Assembly (NCBI GenBank): GCA_003135435.1
Contig: PLBR01000088.1
Location: forward strand, 1 to 54,638
DNA length: 54,638 nucleotides
Origin: Nitrospira sp.
GTDB lineage: Bacteria; Nitrospirota; Nitrospiria; Nitrospirales; Nitrospiraceae
Direction: 5' to 3'
The notes under the pieces: model-generated
The model's input: only the letters and a program-made list of their open reading frames with translations
What the model was told of the DNA's origin: nothing
Databases searched by the model: none
Made by a program: the position numbers and the translations under genes
In this document: positions 17,429-26,104 of the stretch, one piece after another
Layout of the letters: every line of letters begins with the position of its first letter
Position numbering within the stretch: position 1 is the stretch's first letter

Positions 17429-17529
17429 GCATGAACCTCCCTTCCTTGCTTTTTATCGGCTTCTTAGGGGTATGCTAAACTCGCTCGTTCCAGCGACCGC
17501 ATGCTAACACGAACGAAAGGGCAAGAGAG

Positions 17530-18429
17530 ATGAGGCAGTCTCATTCGAGGATCGGCTTCGTGGGAGTCGGACGGATGGGGGCCAACATGGCCCGGCGTTT
17601 GAGAGATCAACAGGAAACAATCGTAGCCGTGTTCGACAGGGATCATGCCACGGCCACCGATCTTGCGACTGAGCTGGGATGTGAAGCGGCTGCGACCCCC
17701 GCCCGCGTTGCAGAAGTCGCGGGCATCATTTTCACTGTCGTGTCCGATGACGCGGCGATGCGCCACATTTTTCCCGCGACCGGCACGGAGAGTCTTCTCC
17801 GCCACGCCAAGGATCGGCTCTTCGTGAACTGCGCCACCCTCTCGCCGGCTGTGCACGTCGACGTGGAGACTCTGGTGACGCAACGCGGAGGCCAGAGCCT
17901 CGAAGCCTGCATGGCCAGCAGCATCACGCAGGCGCGCCAAGGCACATTATACCTTATGTGCGGTGGGCGTCCGAATGTGTTCGAGTCCGCGAAGCCGCTC
18001 TTGGAAAAATTGAGCGCACACATCCGCTATATCGGATCGGCAGGAGAGGCCGCGAAGGTCAAAGCCCTCGTCAACATGGTGATGAACCGCAATACGGCCG
18101 CACTGGCAGAAGGGCTTGGGCTTGGAGCAGCACTCGGCCTCGATCTGACGATGTTGCGAGAGATCTTCGCCCAAACGGGAGCCGCGTCACGCGTGTTAGA
18201 AACGGACGGCGAGGATATGCAGAACCGCACCCATGACTGCTACTTCTCGGCTGCCCATGCAGCCAAGGACTCAGGCATCGCCCTCGCGTTAGCGAAGACC
18301 GCCAGGCTCACCGTCTCGTTAGCTCAAGCGACCTACGATCAATACCAGCGACTGGTCGCACTCGGCAAAGGCGAGCTGGACAAGTCCGCCGTCTCCGAAC
18401 TCACCTTCAAAGACCGGAGCTCACATTAG
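17530..18429 (+). CDS. 3-hydroxyisobutyrate dehydrogenase-family NAD(P) oxidoreductase
   Basis: The 299-residue beta-hydroxyacid dehydrogenase has the dinucleotide-binding start IGFVGVGRMGANMARRL, the family segment FVNCATLSPAVHVDVE, and the catalytic-lysine helix AKVKALVNMVMNRNTAALAEG. The C-terminal helical domain (DSGIALALAKTARLTVSLAQ) is intact. Members oxidise 3-hydroxyisobutyrate, tartronate semialdehyde, glyoxylate-type or related substrates; which one cannot be told. The ATG at 17530 is preceded by GCAAGAGAG. The following 160 bp (18430-18591) hold nothing recognised. Confidence 0.85.
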   Translation: MRQSHSRIGFVGVGRMGANMARRLRDQQETIVAVFDRDHATATDLATELGCEAAATPARVAEVAGIIFTVVSDDAAMRHIFPATGTESLLRHAKDRLFVNCATLSPAVHVDVETLVTQRGGQSLEACMASSITQARQGTLYLMCGGRPNVFESAKPLLEKLSAHIRYIGSAGEAAKVKALVNMVMNRNTAALAEGLGLGAALGLDLTMLREIFAQTGAASRVLETDGEDMQNRTHDCYFSAAHAAKDSGIALALAKTARLTVSLAQATYDQYQRLVALGKGELDKSAVSELTFKDRSSH

Positions 18430-18591
18430 CGCCAAGAAGGGCTTCAAGAAGGCGATGTGATGGGCATCGTCGTGCGGGGTAACAAGGACGCACGGCTGGA
18501 ACAAGAGGAAAAGAATACGCTGCAAGCGAACTGGCTTAGGAGCGGCGTCTCAGAAACGACGCACGCGAATAAGGCCCCCAACTGGCTGGGA

Positions 18592-19200
18592 TTACTTCTG
18601 ACCGAGGGTGGAGCCCGCTAGTGAATTGATAACCACACGGCCACACTCTTGGCACCCCTTGCTGCTTCCGCCACCAGACCATTCAGGCTCGTTGTTGCCC
18701 GACATTCCACCGCCAACATAGATATTCATGGCCTCGATGGAAGTCATCGCCGCCGCATTGCCCATATATCGTACACTCGCAAACGCCCCAAGATCGCTCA
18801 CGGGGATCCGGTCCACCTGCACTGAACCATCATGATAGCTCGTTAAGAGCCAGGCGTCAGTCGCTGATGCCGCGACCGGCAATGCACGGACCTGATAGCT
18901 GATTTTGTCTGTTGCGAATCCCATCCGTACCTCGGGTGTGTAGTACTTCAACGTCCCTGTCATCGGAAATCCCAAGTCGGCAAAACTGTCCGTGTACCCA
19001 TCGTTAGATGTGTGATAGAGATCCTCCAAGCGGTCAACCTCATGAATTACGATCTCTCCCTCAACAGTCTTTGCCTTGATCACAAAGTGGTTATACGAAA
19101 CTGTGGCCACCGAGATGAGAATCCCCAGGATGGCCACCACGATCATCAACTCGATCAAGGTGAACCCGTCAGGGCTCTGTACGCGAGGATGTCGATACAT
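18592..19200 (-). CDS. Type IV pilin-like protein (prepilin N-terminus)
   Basis: The N-terminus reads SPDGFTLIELMIVVAILGIL, the class III prepilin signal: cleavage after Gly by a prepilin peptidase, Phe1 and Glu5 conserved, followed by the hydrophobic assembly helix. The 202-residue protein ends in a Gly/Ser-rich stretch with a CQEC pair that may form a disulfide. It is longer than PilA of most species and could be a minor pilin or pseudopilin. It starts 2 bp after the stop of the HAMP-type membrane gene, so the two are probably cotranscribed. Confidence 0.85.
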   Translation of the reverse strand: MYRHPRVQSPDGFTLIELMIVVAILGILISVATVSYNHFVIKAKTVEGEIVIHEVDRLEDLYHTSNDGYTDSFADLGFPMTGTLKYYTPEVRMGFATDKISYQVRALPVAASATDAWLLTSYHDGSVQVDRIPVSDLGAFASVRYMGNAAAMTSIEAMNIYVGGGMSGNNEPEWSGGGSSKGCQECGRVVINSLAGSTLGQK

Positions 19201-19202
19201 CG

Positions 19203-19850
19203 TTATGACCGTCGAGGTTCGTGAGATGGCCCGATCTCAAATCGGCGCAGCGCAGCTTGAATGCGATCCAACGCCTCCGTTGCAGTCTGTAACTGGCGGA
19301 GCGCGTCTGATCCCCCCACACCCTGAGCCGAAATGATTTTCACCGCGCCATCGACGGCCGCTCGAGCGCGAGACGATTCCTGCTGCATCGTCTCGATCCC
19401 CTGCCCAACTTGACTCCAACCTTGATTGAGAAGCTGTGCCAGATCCTTCAACCGGTCTGCCTCCCGGAACTGGAGTCGATGCGACACCATTCCGGATGCC
19501 CAGGCTCTGGCACTCTGACCCATGCGCTCGAGCGCATCGCCAATGCGACGCGTCACCAGCAAGCTAAAGAGGAAAGCCCCAAGGAAAAACACTGGGATGG
19601 CAACCCACACCGTGTCGCTCAGCAGGAGCAGCTGGCTCGCGGCGACCTGGCGATCCGTCAATGGTGCATCTGAAAAGAGCGTAATGGCAGGCAGGACATA
19701 TGGCCCGCAGAAAGCAAGCACGAAGAACAGACAAGCATAGAGCGCCATACTCACAGCCATCTTGAACGTGTAGGCCCTCTGCTCTTCTCGAACGGCCGCC
19801 GCAATGTGCTCAGAATTGGAGTGGGGCACGCTCAACGCCACAGTTGCCAT
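19203..19850 (-). CDS. Two-helix membrane protein with HAMP-like linker
   Basis: The 215-residue protein has a cytoplasmic N-terminus, two membrane helices (SMALYACLFFVLAFCGPYVL and VWVAIPVFFLGAFLFSLLV), then TRRIGDALERMGQSARAWASG, which looks like a HAMP linker, and a heptad-rich helical tail. It has no output domain. Its role with the downstream pilin-like gene is unknown; it might anchor or signal to the pilus machinery (inference). The track starts at 19877, but the ATG at 19850 has AGGAGG 5 nt upstream. The upstream 200 bp (19851-20048) show no gene. Confidence 0.65.
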   Translation of the reverse strand: MATVALSVPHSNSEHIAAAVREEQRAYTFKMAVSMALYACLFFVLAFCGPYVLPAITLFSDAPLTDRQVAASQLLLLSDTVWVAIPVFFLGAFLFSLLVTRRIGDALERMGQSARAWASGMVSHRLQFREADRLKDLAQLLNQGWSQVGQGIETMQQESSRARAAVDGAVKIISAQGVGGSDALRQLQTATEALDRIQAALRRFEIGPSHEPRRS

Positions 19851-20048
19851 ATCATCCTCCTTGGATCGCTCTTCCACCGAGACTACATGTCACGCGCCTA
19901 TGGCGCCGTTCCTCATCAGATCAAAGCGTACCACCACCTCCTGAAACCACAAACATTTTCTCGACTTGATCGCGTCCAAATAGATCACGGCTGGACAGAT
20001 AACCTACCGCCCCCACCGCCCATTCCTTCGACGCTCTGGAGTGCCCTG

Positions 20049-20504
20049 TTACCGTTTCTCAAAGGGAAGTTCTGGCCGCTGACTGGCGGGAAAGTAGGTC
20101 CACTGCTTCTGTTCGTTCTCATCGAAGCTACCGAGAAATGTCACGTAGAGATCGAGGGTGCGAAACTCGGCAAGTGTGATCGTGCAGTGCAGAGAATCGA
20201 TGACGCGAGCATCGAATTGGCCCACCACGTAGAGCACACCCGTTCCTGCTTGATAGAGATTCCGCCGGCTCGCATATCCCGTATTAGGGAACAGCTCCGT
20301 TGAAGACGAGCAGCCTCCCGCTCCCTCGACCTTCAATGTGAGACTGTGCCGGGAGAGGAAGGGATCGGTCGCCGCTCGAATAATGGCAAGTTTGGCCTGT
20401 GCCGAAGGGATATCCACGGATGCCGGTTCGGGAGCGGTGTTGTTGCAAGCACCGCAGAGCATTGCCACGATCCCAACGGCAGCCAACCAGTGTTGGCGCC
20501 TCAC
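20049..20504 (-). CDS. Putative exported lipoprotein
   Basis: The 151-residue protein has an N-terminal signal (RRQHWLAAVGIVAMLCGAC) with a cysteine at the expected lipidation point, though the lipobox is not canonical. The mature part is soluble, with three more cysteines. The family is not recognised. It begins at a GTG whose last bases overlap the TGA stop of the GlcG-like gene (GTGA, 4-bp overlap), indicating translational coupling and a shared role with that heme-binding-type protein. Confidence 0.6.
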   Translation of the reverse strand: MRRQHWLAAVGIVAMLCGACNNTAPEPASVDIPSAQAKLAIIRAATDPFLSRHSLTLKVEGAGGCSSSTELFPNTGYASRRNLYQAGTGVLYVVGQFDARVIDSLHCTITLAEFRTLDLYVTFLGSFDENEQKQWTYFPASQRPELPFEKR

Positions 20505-21052
20505 TTGGGCGCTGGAGCTTTCGGCGCTGCGCCAATCGCGTCCAGCCCTGCTTGGGCACAGGCATCGTCGAGGTGTGCACCGGGTGCCCCACCGACGCCA
20601 ATCCCTCCAACGATCTCACCGCCGATCTCGATCGGTAGCCCACCTCCCAGCATCAACACCTGATCGTTCATCTCGCGAAGAGCCTGCATGGCCGGCACCT
20701 TGTTGATCAGCTCAGCCAATTCGGTCGTAGGACGGCGGAGACTTGCCGCGGTATAAGCCTTCTTCCTGCTACTATCGACCGTATGCGGCCCAGCCCCATC
20801 GGCTCGGGCCATGGCGCGAAGCACGCCGGCTCGATCCACGACCGACACGCTCACCCGGTAGCCATCTTTGTTGCAGGCATCCAACGAGGCCTGGATCGCC
20901 TTGCCGGCCATACCCATCGGCAAGACTGCCTCTTTCGGCAATTCATCAGCGGCCAGCACCGTATAAGGAATCAGCATCATGAACGCCGTCGCGATCATGA
21001 ACCGACACGCCACAGTCACAGAACACCTATCATGCAGGCGAACGCATGCCAT
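20501..21052 (-). CDS. GlcG/HbpS-family secreted protein
   Basis: After a signal sequence (FMIATAFMMLIPYTVLAAD) comes a single GlcG/HbpS domain (PF03928): ACNKDGYRVSVSVVDRAGVL, SSRKKAYTAASLRRPT and GGLPIEIGGEIVGGIGVGGA, ending near LDDACAQAGLDAI. HbpS members bind heme or act in extracellular sensing; many others are uncharacterised. The track starts at 21121, but the ATG at 21052 has CAGGAGA upstream and gives a proper signal peptide. It is coupled by a 4-bp overlap to the downstream lipoprotein gene. Confidence 0.82.
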   Translation of the reverse strand: MACVRLHDRCSVTVACRFMIATAFMMLIPYTVLAADELPKEAVLPMGMAGKAIQASLDACNKDGYRVSVSVVDRAGVLRAMARADGAGPHTVDSSRKKAYTAASLRRPTTELAELINKVPAMQALREMNDQVLMLGGGLPIEIGGEIVGGIGVGGAPGAHLDDACAQAGLDAIGAAPKAPAPK

Positions 21053-21132
21053 CGGTGTGTCTCCTGGTGATAAAGGGAAGAGATACGACAAGAGCGTACG
21101 AAGGCACGAGAGGCCTGTCAAGAGGGCGACTT

Positions 21133-21384
21133 TAGCAGGTGCGGAAAAACTATGTTGTCACGCGAGAGCTTCTATGGTTCGCACAGATGGCACAATGGGA
21201 AAACACCAGGTAGGATGCTCAAAAAGGCCGGACTTCTCACCCGCCCAACCCCGGCGCGCCGAGACGCGCCTTGTCCCAAGCAAGGCCGCAGCTCTATGGC
21301 TGACCCTCGTTTCACGTCTTACCTTTCACGGTTTTTGAAAGCAAAGCGAGAACGCCGCTGGCGGACTTTTTCAGCATCCTGCAA
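21133..21384. repeat. Family A repeat, copy A7 (252 bp, with inserted modules)
   Basis: It starts TAGCAGGTGCGGAAAAAC and ends GACTTTTTCAGCATCCTGC. Inside are the CTTCTCACCCGCCC / GGCGCGCCGAGACGCGCC module and a CGTTTCACGTCTTACC module in place of the usual central hairpin. It lies between two minus-strand genes, in the opposite orientation relative to transcription from A4. Confidence 0.85.
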
Positions 21385-21417
21385 GATCGGGGGATTCAGG
21401 TAGTGGCAAACGCGTCG

Positions 21418-21603
21418 TCAGCTCCAGACGACGCGTTCTTGATTGAGGAGGTAATCGATGACTTCGATGCTATTGCGCATCTGGATCTGTGCCTTTTCTG
21501 ACATGGGAAGGACAGCACCGGCCAGTTTGCCTGATTCAACGTCGTCGAGCGACGGAATCCCGTCAAATCCACGCTTTTCCAGCTCTTGTCGGTAACTTGC
21601 CAC
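21418..21603 (-). CDS. Small conserved-looking hypothetical protein
   Basis: The 61-residue acidic, helical protein begins ASYRQELEKRGFDGIPSLDD. It has a strong AGGAGG Shine-Dalgarno 6 nt before a GTG start, good evidence that it is translated. I do not recognise the family. It lies downstream of the beta-helix gene on the same strand. Confidence 0.6.
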   Translation of the reverse strand: MASYRQELEKRGFDGIPSLDDVESGKLAGAVLPMSEKAQIQMRNSIEVIDYLLNQERVVWS

Positions 21604-21747
21604 GGTCGCCTCCTGTTTTCTCTGACAATTGGATCAGCAATTCCTACGCCAGAGACTCACCACCTAGTTTCTTACTGACGGCGTACAGGTAGCATAGCAC
21701 ATGGAGATCCGTGTTCTGTTGGAAAGGCCTATCATATTGATTGAAGA

Positions 21748-22842
21748 CTACTTTCCAGTCGATCGACGTGCAGCGGTTGAGGCAGGAGCCAGGGCGCCAA
21801 GGTATGGGAAATGACCGATCTTGAGAAGCGGCGTATCGAGACGCAGGTGAAAATCGTCATGCCCTGGGTCAACAAAGTGCGGGTCACCGGTAATATCTGA
21901 CTGGGCCTTCAGTTCCGGAGCCGGTTGGTTCGGATTACCCACGCGCAGATAATCACCATCCCTGTTGTAGAACGCATTGAAAGAGGTGGTGGTCTGACTG
22001 GATGGGGCGATCACAAAACCCACTCGATTCAGCCCGACCACGTTGCCGGTGACGTCACTCTGGGACTGCCCGAGAAACGCCGCTCCGCCACCATTTTTGA
22101 CCAAGGTATTGCTCACCAGTACGGCTCGGGCACGATCGCTGACAACCACCGCTTCAAAAAGGCTCCGCATAATCACGTTTCGTTCCAACCGCACATTCGA
22201 CTTGCCGGCAATCGAGACGCCATGATCGTTATCATGAATAAAATTCCCAATGAGGACGGCTTCTGAATCGGCAAACTGTGCGCCGGTCGTTTCGCTCCCG
22301 CCGATGATACAGTCTTCGATTCGCACATCGTGGACTTGCTGGCTAAACAACATGCCATTGATCTTGATCCGGCGAAGGACAATCCCTTGTCCATTGAACA
22401 GACCGACGGCATGCCCCCCATGATCATTAATGGTCATATCGCTGATTTCAATGTCCGTCGCCCCATAGGGCCACTTGCCCACATGGAGAACGCCCACCAC
22501 AATATCACGCCCCAGAATCGTCACCTGATCCACTCCAGCCCCGACAAGCTTGATCATCTCTTTGCTGTGAATGGTCACGTCCTGAGGATATAGGCCTGCC
22601 TTGACGAAGACGGTGTCGCCTTTCTTGGCGGCATCGACCGCTTCCTGAAGAGAGACGTAGTCCCCGGTTCCGTCGAGCGCGACCACGATAGTCCGAGGAC
22701 CAAGTAGTGGCCCCTCATCGGCCCACACCAGGCCGAAGCCCCAAAAACCAAATGCCGTGATGAGAACGAGCAGGCTGAGGTAAAACCATTTCGGTATCGC
22801 ATCGCTTCGATCGCCTGCACGTCTAGGACAAGAGGAGCACAC
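21748..22842 (-). CDS. Right-handed parallel beta-helix protein with repeat-derived N-terminus
   Basis: The core (about residues 40-340) is a pectate-lyase-like or NosD-like beta-helix: TIVVALDGTGDYVSLQEAVDAA, then many short turns such as IEDCIIGGSETTGAQFADS and NVRLERNVIMRSLFEAVVV. It is likely exported, with a hydrophobic helix WFYLSLLVLITAFGFWGFGL. No in-frame ATG exists near this helix. The track's start at 22959 lies at the far end of repeat A8, and A8 itself covers roughly the codons up to the middle of the hydrophobic helix. I place the start at the in-frame GTG at 22842, but the N-terminus is chimeric and the gene may be impaired. Homologues bind or process polysaccharide; the substrate is unknown. 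Confidence 0.6.
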   Translation of the reverse strand: MCSSCPRRAGDRSDAIPKWFYLSLLVLITAFGFWGFGLVWADEGPLLGPRTIVVALDGTGDYVSLQEAVDAAKKGDTVFVKAGLYPQDVTIHSKEMIKLVGAGVDQVTILGRDIVVGVLHVGKWPYGATDIEISDMTINDHGGHAVGLFNGQGIVLRRIKINGMLFSQQVHDVRIEDCIIGGSETTGAQFADSEAVLIGNFIHDNDHGVSIAGKSNVRLERNVIMRSLFEAVVVSDRARAVLVSNTLVKNGGGAAFLGQSQSDVTGNVVGLNRVGFVIAPSSQTTTSFNAFYNRDGDYLRVGNPNQPAPELKAQSDITGDPHFVDPGHDDFHLRLDTPLLKIGHFPYLGALAPASTAARRSTGK

Positions 22843-22974
22843 CCCCGCAGGATGCTCAAAAAGGCCAGACTTCTCACCCGCCCAACCCTGGCGCGCCGAG
22901 ACGCGCCTTGTCCCAAGCAAGGCCGCAGCTCCGCAGCTGACCTTCGTTTCACGCCTCACGTTTCACGGTTCCTG
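22768..22974. repeat. Family A repeat, copy A8, inserted in the 5' end of the beta-helix gene
   Basis: GCAGGCTGAGGTAAAACCAT at 22770 aligns with the start of A6 (GCAGGCTGAGAAGAACCAT), both continuing TTTCGG. M2 begins GCAGGATGCTCAAAAAGG, carries the CTCACCCGCCC module, and ends in CGTTTCACGCCTCACG modules without the final CAGCATCC. The right end abuts the TAA stop of the next gene. Confidence 0.8.
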
Positions 22975-23358
22975 TTATATCCGTTCGATCCGAATGGTGG
23001 GGACTTCCATGACACGCCGCAGCACCGAGGCATCCCCAAGAATGCGGCCGATCACGTTGACACGGTCGGCCGGAACCGGATCCTGCCCCATACTCATCGG
23101 TGTGCGTCCGAAGAATATGGCCAGAACCTGCCCGGCTCCCCAGAAGGCAACATCGCCGACTTTAACTTGATTCGTCGCCGTCTCTCGATAGTCCTTCACC
23201 CCGGCCAGTTTAAAATAGAACTCTTCGCCCCACGTGTTGACCGGACTTTCAATCGGCAACGCGGCATAGACTTCCTGCGCCGTCTTCGTCGACTTGAGTT
23301 CCGCGTCGAGCTGCACAGATCCGACGGTGATGCGAATTTTGTTGGGGAGATCAGCCAT
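22975..23358 (-). CDS. Cyclophilin-like fold protein (DUF369/TM1367 type)
   Basis: The 127-residue protein has the pattern of the small bacterial cyclophilin-like family: KIRITVGSVQLDAELKSTKTA, ALPIESPVNTWGEEFYF, VKVGDVAFWGAGQVLAIFFG and RVNVIGRILGD. These proteins have the cyclophilin barrel but usually lack shown prolyl isomerase activity. It starts at the ATG at 23358 and is divergent from the exonuclease gene. Repeat A8 begins at its stop. Confidence 0.8.
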   Translation of the reverse strand: MADLPNKIRITVGSVQLDAELKSTKTAQEVYAALPIESPVNTWGEEFYFKLAGVKDYRETATNQVKVGDVAFWGAGQVLAIFFGRTPMSMGQDPVPADRVNVIGRILGDASVLRRVMEVPTIRIERI

Positions 23359-23464
23359 TGCGTTCCAAGCGGCGCCTCACGGCGACCATAAGATGAAAAC
23401 CCGCTCCGGCCGCGGACTTTAGCTTGTTTATTCGGTGAAATCAAGGCTACAATCCCGCGATCAC

Positions 23465-24271
23465 ATGCTCACGTCATCCTTCGTGCTTCTCAAAGGTATC
23501 GGCCAAAGTTCCGAACGCCGTCTCTGGCAGGAAGGCATTCTCAATTGGGCCGTATTCCTCCGATCTTCGACCCTGCCGGGCATCTCCTCGAGCAGAAAAG
23601 AGTGGTATGACCGCGAACTCGCCACCGCCCAATCGCGTTTAGAAGAAGGCGACGCGCACTTCTTCGGCACTTGCCTGAAGAGTCGGGAGCACTGGCGCCT
23701 CTTCGAGACGTTTCGCCATCGTACGCTCTATCTAGACATCGAGACGACAGGACTGTCTGCGCGCGAGGGTCATGTGACGGTGGTCGGATTGTATCGCAAC
23801 GGGCACATGATGAGCCTGGTCCGTGGGGAAACGTTAACAGAGGACCGATTGCACGCAGAACTGGAGCAGACAGACCTCTTCATTACGTTCTTCGGCAGCG
23901 GGTTCGACATTCCCTACCTGCAGGCGAAGTTCCCCCGGTTGAATTTCAAGAAACCGCACTTCGACCTGTGCTTCGCGGCGCGCAGGCTCGGCATGCAGGG
24001 CGGGCTGAAACACATCGAGCACGAAGTCCAGATTGCGCGCGAGACCGACGTGGTGGGACTCGACGGATGGGAAGCCGTTCGCTTGTGGCACCAGTGGTGC
24101 GCAGGAGACGAAGCCGCACGCGACCTATTGCTGAGGTACAACGCGGCCGATACCAAGAACCTCGAACCGCTCGCGGTATTGCTCTACGACCAGATGGTCG
24201 CGCGATTCGGCCCGTCCTCTGTAGGATTTCCATCCACCCGTCACCAAGAGCCGGTCGAGGTCGCTCCGTGA
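23465..24271 (+). CDS. RNase H-like 3'-5' exonuclease-type protein (YprB family)
   Basis: The 268-residue protein has an N-terminal segment (VLLKGIGQSSERRLWQEGI) followed by a ribonuclease H-like domain of the PF13482 type: TLYLDIETTGLS (catalytic DxE), LFITFFGSGFDIPYLQAKFP, HFDLCFAARRLGMQGGLKHIE and LLRYNAADTKNLEPLA (final Asp). YprB-type proteins are predicted DEDD nucleases. The ATG at 23465 is chosen because it directly precedes the conserved start; the track's earlier start is less likely. The stop overlaps the GTG start of the following pseudogene by 4 bp (GTGA). Confidence 0.8.
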   Translation: MLTSSFVLLKGIGQSSERRLWQEGILNWAVFLRSSTLPGISSSRKEWYDRELATAQSRLEEGDAHFFGTCLKSREHWRLFETFRHRTLYLDIETTGLSAREGHVTVVGLYRNGHMMSLVRGETLTEDRLHAELEQTDLFITFFGSGFDIPYLQAKFPRLNFKKPHFDLCFAARRLGMQGGLKHIEHEVQIARETDVVGLDGWEAVRLWHQWCAGDEAARDLLLRYNAADTKNLEPLAVLLYDQMVARFGPSSVGFPSTRHQEPVEVAP

Positions 24272-25046
24272 CGCAACCCCAGCAGTGGATCGGGGTCGGG
24301 CGAACCGAGACGGGTCATGTTCGAACGTCGAATTAAGATGCGCTGGCCCTCCTGAATGACTGTTGCGTCTGGATTGTGGCAGATGAGATGGGGGGTCACC
24401 CGGCAGGGGATCTCGCGGCCCAAACCGCCATAGCTGTGGCCACACAGCGGGCGCGAGAACGAGCGGGCTGGCTCCACGAGCACCCAACGCAGCCGCCGAA
24501 TTCGTGGCAGACCTCGTGACGAGCGCCAACCGGCGGATCCATGACCTCATCCTGGCAAAACCATCTTTGAAGCGGATGGGCACAACCTTCGTCGCCTTGG
24601 CGATGCCGCCGGCATCAATGCCGGTGGCCCATATCGCCCACTTGGGAAACAGCCGCGCCTACCTCTTTCGAACGGGACATCTTAAGCAATTAACGCGCGA
24701 TCACACCCTCGTCGAGAAATTTGTGCAGCGCGGCCTCATTGATGCGGCCACGGCACTTACACATCCTGAGTGTCACATCTTGACGAAAGGCCTGGGGCTG
24801 GGCGTCGACATGAAACCGGAGCTGACCTCGACACCGGTAACTCCGCACGATCTCATCGTCCTCTGTAGCGACGGGCTTACGAAAATGTTGGAAAACGCGG
24901 CCATCGCTTCGGTCCTCTTCCGCGCGAACGGCGATCCCCACCGCGCCTGCCACGACCTAATCGAGGAGGCGCTGGGCAGAGGGGAAGAAGATAATGTGAC
25001 CGTGATCGTCGTGGCGTGCATGCCTCCTGCCGTTGCGACAGTTTAA
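24268..25046 (+). pseudogene. PP2C-family protein phosphatase, nonsense plus frameshift
   Basis: From the GTG at 24268 the frame reads QQWIGVGRTETGHVRTSN, then a TAA at 24334-24336 where PP2C proteins have the NED glutamate. It continues DALALLNDCCVWIVADEMGGHPAGD (consensus VADGMGGH, so Gly is now Glu). A frameshift near 24481-24490 moves the rest to the frame listed from 24504, where HLGNSRAYLFR, LIVLCSDGLTKML and EDNVTVIVV are intact. PP2C enzymes remove phosphate from Ser/Thr with two metals. Start overlap with the exonuclease gene implies former coupling. Sequencing error could explain one lesion but not easily all three. Confidence 0.85.
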
Positions 25047-25139
25047 TCATTGACAAGAATCTATCGGCCCTGTAGCCTGAGTCTCTAGCCAGACAGTCTT
25101 GCCTCCCGTTTCCCTTGTGATCCCGACAGGAGCATCATC

Positions 25140-26027
25140 ATGCGTGTATCCGTACTGGTCCGTTTCATAGTGACCATGGTCATCGGAGGAGCCTGCTGGG
25201 TTCCCGCAGCCATGAGCGGGGCCGCGGATAACACCGGACTCGAAACAACGGTTCGTGCCCTCGTGCGAGCCAATGCTGAGAAGGATTTGCCCGCCATGTC
25301 TTTGCTGATGGCCCACGACGCCGATATCACCAGCTATACCATCGGAGGCCGGAAATACGTCGGCTGGCCTGACCTTGAGCGAGATATCAAGGAGGAGTTT
25401 GCAAACGTCGCTGCGCTCGACCTTCCCATTTCCGAACTCAAGGTGTGGTCGAAGGGCGATATTGGGTGGTACACGATGGAACTGGACTATGTGCGTATCC
25501 TCGGTCAGGGGCCGGATCAGCAACGAGCCGTCCTGCCGTTACGAGAAACCGGCGTGCTTGAGCGTCGAAATGGCCAGTGGGTCCTCCTGTCCTGGCATGA
25601 ATCCCTCCGCAATGCCACCGGCGCGATGCCAGTCGATGATCGGCTGAAAACCGCTGCACCACGCACCGTGGCTTCATCGACCAGCCAACCCGCCGCCCCT
25701 GATTTGAGTGGGGAATGGGATATCCTGGAAGTCGAAGACAACAAAAGCTACAAAGCTACCCTGGATAAGGCCGGCAATGGACCGTATACCCAACACGATG
25801 GCCGCTTCGTCACCACAAAGTATACGGACCGACTCTGGCAAGGCACCTGGCAGCAGCCGGGCAACGATCGCGAAGGAGAGTTTGAACTCCTCCTTTCCGA
25901 GGACGGGACCCAGGCCAAGGGCGTGTGGTGGTACTCGCGGGTCGGCACCCAAAAAAACATACCCCCTCGTGAACACGGCGGGACCTATGTCTGGAAACGT
26001 TTGGCCCCGTCACCATCCACACGATGA
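25140..26027 (+). CDS. Exported SnoaL/DUF4440-like two-domain protein
   Basis: The 295-residue protein has a signal sequence (FIVTMVIGGACWVPAAMSGAA), then an NTF2-like domain (about residues 35-155: VRALVRANAEKDLPAMSLLM, YVGWPDLERDIKEEF, NGQWVLLSWHES). A Ser/Pro linker follows, then a C-terminal domain (about 180-290) beginning LSGEWDILEVEDNKSYKATL that looks like a small beta-barrel. No catalytic motif is clear. It lies about 80 bp upstream of another secreted protein on the same strand. Confidence 0.65.
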   Translation: MRVSVLVRFIVTMVIGGACWVPAAMSGAADNTGLETTVRALVRANAEKDLPAMSLLMAHDADITSYTIGGRKYVGWPDLERDIKEEFANVAALDLPISELKVWSKGDIGWYTMELDYVRILGQGPDQQRAVLPLRETGVLERRNGQWVLLSWHESLRNATGAMPVDDRLKTAAPRTVASSTSQPAAPDLSGEWDILEVEDNKSYKATLDKAGNGPYTQHDGRFVTTKYTDRLWQGTWQQPGNDREGEFELLLSEDGTQAKGVWWYSRVGTQKNIPPREHGGTYVWKRLAPSPSTR

Positions 26028-26104
26028 CACCTGCGTACCCCACAAGCGTATACGAACATCGCACCACATATTCGCGTGACTACTTTTCATTCTTTGGAGG
26101 TTTT

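Noticed and set aside
24504-25046. Intact 180-aa protein gene
   Set aside because: It lacks the N-terminal metal-binding half of PP2C, which is present upstream in another frame with a stop codon, so it is part of a pseudogene.
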